A stretch of DNA of 64,000 nt from Macrostomum hystrix (taxonomy: Eukaryota > Platyhelminthes > Macrostomidae): NCBI GenBank assembly GCA_950097015.1, contig CATNEN010000024.1, positions 3,415,501 through 3,479,500 on the forward strand. Reading direction: 5' to 3'. Both the position numbers and the translations under genes were made by a program. Under the pieces are notes generated by a model. That model was not told the DNA's origin. It saw only the letters and a program-made list of their open reading frames with translations, and searched no databases. How positions within the stretch are numbered: the stretch's first letter is position 1; each line of letters begins with the position of its first letter. Below, in pieces: positions 56,440 through 64,000 of the stretch.

Positions 56440-57505
56440 AGATGAGACACTGGAGAAATGAGACACGGGAGAGATGAGACACTGGAGAGATGAGACACAG
56501 GTTAAGATAAGACAGTGGAGAGATGAGACACGGGAGAGATGAGACACAGGTTAAGATAAGACAGTGGAGAGATGAGACAGGGGAGAGATGAGACACGGGA
56601 GAGATGAGACACGGGAGAGATGAGACACGGGAGAGATGAGACACGGGAGAGATGAGACACGGGAGAGATGAGACACAGGTTAAGATAAGACAGTGGAGAG
56701 ATGAGACACGGGAGAGATGAGACAGTGGAGAGATGAGACAGTGGAGAGATGAGACACGGGAGAGATGAGACACGGGAGAAATGAGACACGGGAGAGATGA
56801 GACACTGGAGAGATGAGACACAGGTTAAGATAAGACAGTGGAGAGATGAGACACGGGAGAGATGAGACAGTGGAGAGATGAGACACGGGAGAGATGAGAC
56901 ACGGGAGAAATGAGACACGGGAGAGATGAGACACTGGAGAGATGAGACACAGGTTAAGATAAGACAGTGGAGAGATGAGACACGGGAGAGATGAGACACG
57001 GGAGAGATGAGACACAGGTTAAGATAAGACAGTGGAGAGATGAGACACGGGAGAGATGAGACAGTGGAGAGATGAGACACGGGAGAGATGAGACACGGGA
57101 GAAATGAGACACGGGAGAGATGAGACACTGGAGAGATGAGACACAGGTTAAGATAAGACAGTGGAGAGATGAGACACGGGAGAGATGAGACACGGGAGAG
57201 ATGAGACACGGGAGAGATGAGACACGGGAGAGATGAGACACGGGAGAGATGAGACAGGGGAGAGATGAGACAGGGGAGAGATGAGACACGGGAGAGATGA
57301 GACAGGGGAGAGATGAGACACGGGAGAGATGAGACAGTGGAGAGATGAGACACGGGAGAGATGAGACACGGGAGAGATGAGACACGGGAGAGATGAGACA
57401 GTGGAGAGATGAGACAGTGGAGAGATGAGACACGGGAGAGATGAGACACGGGAGAGATGAGACACGGGAGAGATGAGACTCGGGAGAGATGAGACTCGGG
57501 AGAGC
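56440..57505. repeat. Minisatellite, 16-bp unit
   Basis: About 65 units of GAGATGAGACACGGGA with GACAGTGG and GACACTGG variants. A recurrent insert GGTTAAGATAAGACAGTGG marks a higher-order period of about 120-140 bp. The unit is the same as inside the hAT MITE at 23782-24488, but no hAT ends flank this array. It starts about 85 bp after the EPS15-like stop codon. Confidence 0.95.
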
Positions 57506-58084
57506 ATTTAGAGCCAGGGTCTTGACTTCGGAGCTTTTGAAGTTTGCATGTCGGGGGTGGCCGATCTCTGTTACGGATAACTAAAATAAGTCGAATAAGT
57601 ATTCAGTTGCACTGAAACTCACGCGCAAAAAAAGCTTAAAGCAATCGCAATTTATTTTTTCCCTGAGAACTGTGGACTGATAATTTCATAGTTAAAATGT
57701 CGATAATTTCTCTCTGATAGCAATGATTACTTTATAATCGAATTTGTTGTTTACAGCCTACTGCTTCGGTATCAGTAGCATAAGTAATTATATGCGGATT
57801 TGTCTGTGTTTTTGCCTGTGCTGCTGATAAGTTGATTTTTTTGACAGTATAAACGCGTAAATATTTTGTAACGATTCACCTTCATTTGCACCAATAATTA
57901 GTTTTTTCAATTTTGCACCATTTAATTTTTCATTCAGAAAATTTATATGTTCTCATTGTCCCTATGCCTAAATATAAAGTAGTTTCTAATTGGTTATCCT
58001 GAAATAAATTATGAAATCATTACTATGAGAGAAAAATAAAACGTTTTAGTTTTTTGCATTATCTCTTAAGGATTATGAACTTCT
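57506..58084. other. AT-rich spacer
   Basis: No gene or repeat recognised. Confidence 0.5.
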
Positions 58085-58282
58085 TCTGGGATCAGGCAGC
58101 TGTTAAATGGGTACCAGCATCAGTTGGGGTAATTGATGGTTGGTATTGTGTCCGACCAGTTCATGGACTGAACAGCCGTAGGCAGTCTTCAGTTGCTACT
58201 CGTTATATGCAACGGCTGTGCCGTTGGCTGCACGTCTGGCCTAAATGGGGCAGGTGTAAACAATCAGTATTATCATTAGTTC
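58085..58282 (+). mobile_element. SINE family B copy, 5'-truncated
   Basis: Begins at GCAGCTGTTAAATGGGTACC and runs through TTCATGGACTGAACAGCCGT to an ATTATCATTA tail. The tRNA-like head is absent. Confidence 0.8.
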
Positions 58283-58287
58283 ACCCA

Positions 58288-58960
58288 GTCGCAAGGTGAC
58301 ACGCCTGTCAATAAAGACAGGTTATCTGATATAAAAATCAATCTACACAGGTTATCTGATACACCTGTCAATCTGGACAGGCAATCTGATAGTCCTGACA
58401 ATCTAGACAGGCAATCTGATACACCTGTCAATCTGGACAGGCAATCTGATACACCTGTCAATCTAGACGGGCAATCTGACACCTGTCAATCTAGACGGGC
58501 AAGCTGACCTGTCAATCTGGACAGGCAATCTCACGCACCTGTCAATCTAGACAGGCAATCTGATACACCTGTCAATCTGGACAGGCAATCTGATACACCT
58601 GACAATCTAGACAGGCAATCTGATACACCTGTCAATCTGGACAGGCAATCTGATACACCTGTCAATCTAGACAGGCAATCTCACGCACCTGTCAATCTAG
58701 ACAGGCAATCTGATACACCAGTCAATCTAGACGGGCAATCGGACACCTGTCTATCTAGACGGGCAATCAGACACCTGTCAATCTAGACAGGCAATCTGAC
58801 ACCTGTAAATCTAGACGGGCTATCTGACACCTGTCAATCTAGACGGGCAAGCTGACCTGTCAATCTGGACAGGCAATCTCACGCACCTGTCAATCTAGAC
58901 AGGCAATCTGATACACCTGTCAATCTAGACGGGCAAGCTGATACACCTGTCAATCTAGAA
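58288..58960. repeat. Minisatellite, 30-bp unit
   Basis: About 23 units of ACACCTGTCAATCTAGACAG plus GCAATCTGAT, with shorter units lacking ACA. A block (CTGACCTGTCAATCTGGACA ... TCACGC) recurs at 58500 and 58850. Each unit contains the near-palindrome CTGTCnnnCTAGACAG. Confidence 0.95.
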
Positions 58961-59347
58961 AATAATTAGCAAATTTTAGTTACCTGCAGTACCCCAATAT
59001 TGTGCAGTCAAAATTAGAAAACATTTTTGGGACTCAGACATTTTCAATCAGTTGTAACGAGGCAAACTATATGCTTGAAAATCATCTTAATTAATCTCAC
59101 TTCAGCAACGAACGTGTCAGAAAAAATATTAGACACGCTATCAGACAGCGATAGCAATCTAATCGCATGTCTGCACGCGTTATAACATTAAACAGAAACC
59201 TTTAGAAAACAAAAGTAATTGGCTATGAGTAGGACAGCATGACAATACAATGTGTTTACAAAATTGAACTTTAAAATTATTTTACACGAGTGTCCACCAA
59301 GTTTTAAACTTTAAATCCTATCAATTCAGAAATTCCATTCAGTTAGT
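58961..59347. other. AT-rich spacer
   Basis: Nothing recognised before the SINE target site. Confidence 0.5.
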
Positions 59348-59357
59348 CTGATCGGAG

Positions 59358-59724
59358 TTCAGGGGGTCGGTTGCAGAGCGGTTAACTCGTTTGCCTCTCG
59401 CACCACGGTCCCTAAGTTCGATTCCACGGCGAGGCCACATTTATTTGGGGCGCAGCCGCGGAGAGAAGGCTTGGGGGCTTGTCGTGCAATTTACGCCTTT
59501 GAGGGCCAACCTCCAAGGCGCAGTGAAATGTACACTGCCTGACGATGAGAAAGTCAGGGCAGATGTACACACCTGTGTGAGCGTGTGCCTGCGTACAGTA
59601 TCTGTGGGCGTGTGTGCTCAGGAGTCAGCGAAATAGGCAGAATTGCCTCCTCGCTGGCTGCGGGTCTAGTGTCACCAAATAATGTGCCATTGCCCTCAGC
59701 CCTCCCGCAATTATTATTGTTATA
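59358..59724 (+). mobile_element. SINE family A, full-length copy with target duplication
   Basis: Head GGTTGCAGAGCGGTTAACTC, box B AAGTTCGATTCCAC, body as in the 2400-2755 copy (very close match), and an (ATT)n-type tail. A perfect 10-bp duplication CTGATCGGAG flanks it (59348-59357, 59725-59734). The target belongs to the adjacent minisatellite unit. Confidence 0.92.
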
Positions 59725-60335
59725 CTGATCGGAGATCCCATTCAGCCAATCTGATCAGAAATCCCATTCAACCAATCTGATCAGAAATCCCATTCAGCCA
59801 ATCTGATCAGAAATCCCATTCAACCAATCTGATCAGAAATCCTATTCAACCAATCTGATCAGAAATCCCATTCAACCAATCTGATCAGAAATCCTATTCA
59901 ACCAATCTGATCAGAAATCCCATTCAACCAATCTGATCAGAAATCCCATTCAACCAATCTGATCAGAAATCCCATTCAACCAATCTGATAAGAAATCCTA
60001 TTCAACCAATCTGATCAGAAATCCCATTCAGCCAATCTGATCAGAAATCCCATTCAACCAATCTGATCAGAAATCCTATTCAACCAATCTGATCAGAAAT
60101 CCTATTCAACCAATCTGATCAGAAATCCCATTCAACCAATCTGATCAGAAATCCTATTCAACCAATCTGATCAGAAATCCCATTCAACCAATCTGATCAG
60201 AAATCCCATTCAACCAATCTGATAAGAAATCCCATTCAACCAATCTGATCAGAAATCCCATTCAACCAATCTGATCAGAAATCCAATTCAACCAATCTGA
60301 TCAGAAATCCCATTCAACCAATATGAAAAAATCCT
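59725..60335. repeat. Minisatellite, 26-bp unit
   Basis: About 23 copies of AATCCCATTCAACCAATCTG plus ATCAGA with single-base variants, beginning directly at the SINE's 3' end. One diverged unit lies 5' of the SINE (59330-59357). Confidence 0.95.
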
Positions 60336-60652
60336 ATTTTACCATTGTGATCTAATCTGAACAGAAGTCAATCAGTGTGCGATTCGATTTTTTTCCAGAA
60401 TAATGAAAACTCAATGAGGAAGGATACTGTTAAGTGAAGTTGTGAGATTTAGCAAGCAAGTGTTTTGGGAATATATATATATATGTATGTATATACGAAT
60501 AGGTATATTGCACATGGTCTGCAACAAACCAATTAATACTGGGGACAGAGAAGGACACGCTCAACACCTGTGACTCATCCGAGTTAATGACAGTAAAGGT
60601 GAGCTATATGTGTACTCAACAGTCCTGGCAGTTAAATATGAGTTCCATTATC
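60336..60652. other. 3' flank of the DPP-like gene
   Basis: Includes a short (AT)n/(GTAT)n run near 60470-60495. No gene. Confidence 0.45.
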
Positions 60653-60823
60653 TCAGCATTGATTTGCAGAATTGTTCGTCTTCGGGCAGTACTTGTGCAG
60701 CTCGCTGCTCAGCAAGTGCTTCCTCTCCGATGTACGGTTGAATGAGTTCAACAAGAAGGTGGTGATCTTCAGGAACAGGTGCTTCTGAGCGCCTCGCATG
60801 CTGTGATCCTCATCCGGGTAGGT
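60653..60823 (-). CDS. Dipeptidyl-peptidase IV-like, last exon
   Basis: Reverse exon after AAATCCAG: TYPDEDHSMRGAQKHLFLKI, TTFLLNSFNRTSER ... ANQC-stop, 56 residues. Y(P/T)DEDH contains the catalytic His of S9B prolyl peptidases, and the following helix is the conserved C-terminal one. It joins exon 62989-63062 in phase 0 across a 2.2-kb intron made mostly of satellite. The tail after TSERK is polar and about 25 residues longer than in human DPP4. Confidence 0.88.
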   Translation of the reverse strand, partial: TYPDEDHSMRGAQKHLFLKITTFLLNSFNRTSERKHLLSSELHKYCPKTNNSANQC

Positions 60824-60899
60824 CTGGATTTGGTATATAAAATTAAATAATGTGCGTTTGTTTCTACTGACAGTAGGACTGTTAGTTTTCAGTCTCAGC

Positions 60900-62745
60900 T
60901 GGGTTGTGACCAAGTGAACGATCTGAGGATTGTGACCAAGTGAAGTATCTGTAGATTGTAACCAAGTGAAGGATCTGAGGGTTGTGACCAAGTGAAGCAT
61001 CTGAGGGTTGTGACCAAGTGAAGGATCTGAGGGTTGTGACCAAGTGAAGCATCTGAGGGTTGTGACCAAGTGAAGGATCTGAGGGTTGTGACCAAGTGAA
61101 GAATCTGAGGGTTGTGACCAAGTGAAGCATCTGAGGGTTGTGACCAAGTGAAGGATCTGGGGGTTGTGACCAAGCGAAGGATCTGTAGATTGTGACCAAG
61201 TGAAGGATCTGTAGATTGTGACCAAGTGAAGGATCTGTAGATTGTGACCATGTGAAGGATGTGTAGATTGTTACCAAGCGAAGGATCTGTAGATTGTGAC
61301 CAAGTGAAGGATCTGTAGATTGTGACCAAGTGAAGGATCTGAGGGTTGTGACCAAGTGAAGAATCTGAGGGTTGTGACCAAGTGAAGGATCTGAGGGTTG
61401 TGACCAAGTGAAGGATCTGAGGGTTGTGACCAAGTGAAGGATCTGAGGGTTGTGACCAAGCGAAGGATCTGAGGGTTGTGACCAAGTGAAGGATCTGAGG
61501 GTTGTGACCAAGTGAAGGATCTGTAGATTGTGACCAAGTGAAGGATCTGTAGATTGTGACCAAGTGAAGGATCTGTAGATTGTGACCAAGTGAAGGATCT
61601 GGGGGTTGTGACCAAGTGAAGGATCTGGGGGTTGTGACCAAGTGAAGGATCTGAGGGTTGTGACCAAGTGAAGAATCTGAGGGTTGTGACCAAGTGAAGG
61701 ATCTGGGGGTTGTGACCAAGCGAAGGATCTGAGGGTTGTGACCAAGTGAAGGATCTGAGGGTTGTGACCAAGTGAAGGATCTGAGGGTTGTGACCAAGTG
61801 AAGGATCTGAGGGTTGTGACCAAGTGAAGCATCTGAGGGTTGTGACCAAGTGAAGGATCTGAGGGTTGTGACCAAGTGAAGAATCTGAGGGTTGTGACCA
61901 AGTGAAGCATCTGAGGGTTGTGACCAAGTGAAGGATCTGGGGGTTGTGACCAAGCGAAGGATCTGTAGATTGTGACCAAGTGAAGGATCTGTAGATTGTG
62001 ACCAAGTGAAGGATCTGTAGATTGTGACCATGTGAAGGATGTGTAGATTGTTACCAAGCGAAGGATCTGTAGATTGTGACCAAGTGAAGGATCTGTAGAT
62101 TGTGACCAAGTGAAGGATCTGAGGGTTGTGACCAAGTAAAGAATCTGAGGGTTGTGACCAAGTGAAGGATCTGAGGGTTGTGACCAAGCGAAGGATCTGA
62201 GGGTTGTGACCAAGTGAAGGATCTGAGGGTTGTGACCAAGCGAAGGATCTGAGGGTTGTGACCAAGTGAAGGATCTGAGGGTTGTGACCAAGTGAAGGAT
62301 CTGTAGATTGTGACCAAGTGAAGGATCTGTAGATTGTGACCAAGTGAAGGATCTGTAGATTGTGACCAAGTGAAGGATCTGGGGGTTGTGACCAAGTGAA
62401 GGATCTGGGGGTTGTGACCAAGTGAAGGATCTGAGGGTTGTGACCAAGTGAAGAATCTGAGGGTTGTGACCAAGTGAAGGATCTGGGGGTTGTGACCAAG
62501 CGAAGGATCTGAGGGTTGTGACCAAGTGAAGGATCTGAGGGTTGTGACCAAGTGAAGGATCTGAGGGTTGTGACCAAGTGAAGGATCTGAGGGTTGTGAC
62601 CAAGTGAAGCATCTGAGGGTTGTGACCAAGTGAAGGATCTGAGGGTTGTGACCAAGTGAAGCATCTGAGGGTTGTGACCAAGTAAAGGATCTGTAGATTG
62701 TGACCAAGTAAAGGATCTGTAGATTGTGACCAAGTAAAGAATCTG
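60900..62745. repeat. Satellite, 26-bp unit with 780-bp higher-order repeat, DPP-like intron
   Basis: About 70 copies of GTTGTGACCAAGTGAAGGAT plus CTGAGG. Variants: CTGTAGATT, CTGGGGGTT, AGCG, GAAGCAT. Text around 61141-61700 repeats at 61921-62480, exactly 780 bp (30 units) apart, including the rare variant TGACCATGTGAAGGATGTGT. The reverse strand lacks stops in all three frames, creating fake ORFs of more than 600 codons. Confidence 0.96.
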
Positions 62746-62988
62746 ATGGTTTCTTTTTGCTGCAATTGTAGTGTGTGGCAATGTACATATGCGTTCACTT
62801 CTCTGGGTGTCTAATGTACATCAACCGCGTGCATGCCATTCTCTCTCACTTTTACACCTTGGCACTGATTGCTATTTGACTCGTGAGTCAACAAATAAAT
62901 CTCTGTAAAACTTCGTCAACTCTAAGTCGCAGTCTCTCTACCTTAGTCCACACAATTAACGAGCACAAAAACTCAATGCGGTTCTCAC

Positions 62989-63342
62989 CGCGAACTCGAA
63001 GTTAACTTTCTGTTGCACCAACAGTTTGACAAATTGGGCGCTGTTCTGAAAATGCACATTATCTGCAACCAAAAACAGGGCTTGGTTTTAGTTATTATCA
63101 TTTATCTGTCTTGTGAAATTTGCATATTTGCAGCTTACCATCGCCAGTTCCGTGGGCCAGCAGCAAGTCTTTGTTCCAGAAATTGGCAGCCAATCGAGAC
63201 ACGTTTGTCCTCTGGAGGGATTTTTGTTATTTTAGTGTCAGAAAAATTTTAAGTAACAAAAAGCTAATTTGAATAGTCACCTTATAATTCTCTGACGTTG
63301 CATCGGACTTCACACCCAGATAGCGTTCTGTATAGCCGGTGT
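62989..63342 (-). CDS. Dipeptidyl-peptidase IV-like (S9B), three internal exons; gene continues beyond window
   Basis: Reverse exons 63281-63342 (TGYTERYLGVKSDATSENYK), 63139-63211 (RTNVSRLAANFWNKDLLLAH GTGD) and 62989-63062 (NVHFQNSAQFVKLLVQQKVN, FEFA) join in matching phases. YTERYxG, HGTxDDNVHFQNSAQ and the following DEDH are hallmarks of DPP4/DPP8/DPP10-type serine peptidases, which cleave dipeptides after Pro or Ala. The catalytic Asp (GDDNVH) is present. The nucleophile exon and beta-propeller lie upstream, beyond the window or in exons I could not find in 63343-64000. Whether Ser is conserved, and so whether this is an active peptidase or a DPP6/10-like pseudoenzyme, cannot be told here. 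Confidence 0.9.
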
Positions 63343-63404
63343 CTGCAAATCAATAATAGTAATAGTAATACGAGCGTAGTTCTAGGGGCCTAATCGGCAA
63401 TAAC

Positions 63405-63920
63405 ATGTCAATTAGCCACACTAGACCCGCAGCCAGCGAGGAGGCAAATCTGCCCATTCCGCAGTGTACACTCTCACTGTGCCTTGGAGGTTAGCCCTCA
63501 AGGGCGTAAATTGCACGGGGGGTTTCACAAACTCGAAATTTCACAACGTCGAAAGCACCTTTCTTCACAAGGTCGAAAGTTCACAAGGTCGAAATTTCAC
63601 AACATCGAAAACTAAAATAGCAGCTACCTTCACTAGGTCGAAACTTCATAAGCTCGAAACTTCACAACGTCGAAAGCTTTAGCAAGAGATTTCATAGCTG
63701 CTATGAAGGTAGCTGCTATTTTAGTTTTCGACGTTGTGAAGTTTCGACCTTGTGAAGTTTCTAGCTTATGAAGTTTCGACCTTATGAAAAAAATTGCTTT
63801 TCGGTGTTGTGAAATTTCGAGCTTGTGATAGCACCCCAATTGCACGACAAGCCCCCCATGCATTATCTCCCCGGCTGCGCCCCAAATGAATGTGGCCTCG
63901 CCGTGGAATCGAACTCCGTG
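63405..63920 (-). mobile_element. SINE family A copy, reverse, split by a MITE
   Basis: Forward view: CTAGACCCGCAGCCAGCGAG, a shortened body (CACTGTGCCTTGGAGGTTAG), then the MITE, then GACAAGCCCCCCATGCATTA, CCCAAATGAATGTGGCCTCG and box-B complement TGGAATCGAACTC. About 120 bp of the body is deleted. Confidence 0.88.
63517..63837. mobile_element. 321-bp foldback MITE inserted in a SINE
   Basis: Left end GGGGGGTTTCACAAACTCGA and the reverse complement of the right end GGGGTGCTATCACAAGCTCG begin a long imperfect inverted repeat, so that most of the element folds into a hairpin of about 150 bp per arm. The inner part is AAAACTAAAATAGCAGCTAC on both arms. Each arm repeats a 16-bp motif TTCACAAGGTCGAAAT. 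A perfect 8-bp duplication AATTGCAC flanks it (63509-63516, 63838-63845), suggesting hAT- or P-type mobilisation. Confidence 0.88.
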
Positions 63921-64000
63921 ACCTTCGTTTTACTCTTCTTATAAAAAAAGTTAATAAAAATGTTCTACAACTTTTTTAAAGACATTCTTTCCATCCCTCC

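Noticed and set aside
56378-57507. Reverse frames of up to 315 codons (SHLSRVSSLPCLISP-type repeats)
   Set aside because: Shadow of the 16-bp minisatellite; identical peptides occur in shifted frames and no non-repeat domain is attached.
60882-62798. Reverse-strand open frames of 628 and 638 codons (and two of about 245)
   Set aside because: They translate a 26-bp satellite that has no stop in any reverse frame, and the same peptide appears in all frames. The real feature is an intron of the DPP-like gene.
1-64000. Bacterial-style features (operons, Shine-Dalgarno sites, riboswitches, IS elements)
   Set aside because: Spliced genes, SINEs and gene families such as innexin show this is animal nuclear DNA, so these categories do not apply. 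The Usp and IS630-like proteins have well-known animal members.

Overview
The window looks like nuclear DNA of a protostome animal, most likely a free-living flatworm. The evidence is spliced GT-AG genes, an innexin (the protostome gap-junction family), a SLC9-type exchanger, a metazoan-style universal stress protein, an EPS15-like endocytic scaffold, a TRIM-like protein, tRNA-derived SINEs and several DNA-transposon families. The species assignment is inference. A striking general trait is that nearly every intron or intergenic gap carries its own private minisatellite (units 16-61 bp), and most long open frames are stop-free shadows of these arrays.

Layout. 0-5 kb: microsatellite, SINE copies, two minisatellites, perhaps a decayed gene. 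5.06-6.07 kb (+): two-exon Gln-rich hypothetical gene. 6.48-7.10 kb: deleted Tc1-like element with a TA duplication. 7.80-8.76 kb (-): Pro/Gln/Gly/Tyr decapeptide-repeat protein. 10.0-22.7 kb (+): calmodulin-like gene whose 12.1-kb intron holds two complete antisense genes, a universal stress protein (12.9-13.9 kb) and a Na+/H+ exchanger (17.3-21.3 kb). 23.8-24.5 kb: hAT-type MITE with a minisatellite inside it. 25.5-27.5 kb (-): RING/B-box/coiled-coil protein. 29.7-39.5 kb (-): class I aminotransferase split by an 8.2-kb transposon lying in its intron. 44.6-45.7 kb (+): single-pass membrane protein. 46.5-48.05 kb: Tc1/IS630-like element with long terminal repeats and a broken transposase. 48.7-51.4 kb (+): innexin. 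52.7-56.35 kb (+): EPS15-like. 60.65-63.34 kb (-): 3' end of a dipeptidyl-peptidase IV-like gene.

The most unusual object is the transposon at 30447-38660. It has 35-bp terminal inverted repeats, an inferred AA target duplication, a 61-bp subterminal array and three + strand ORFs: a TNP2/CACTA-type transposase (frameshifted), a small protein whose C-terminus resembles the Sae2/CtIP DNA-end-processing signature, and a coiled-coil protein with a BEN-like domain. A CtIP-like partner protein carried by a CACTA-class element is not something I recognise as described.

The host genes show no operon logic. They are housekeeping, signalling and trafficking genes packed between repeats. Exon joins were worked out by hand from splice consensus, reading phase and family alignment knowledge. 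No search was run.
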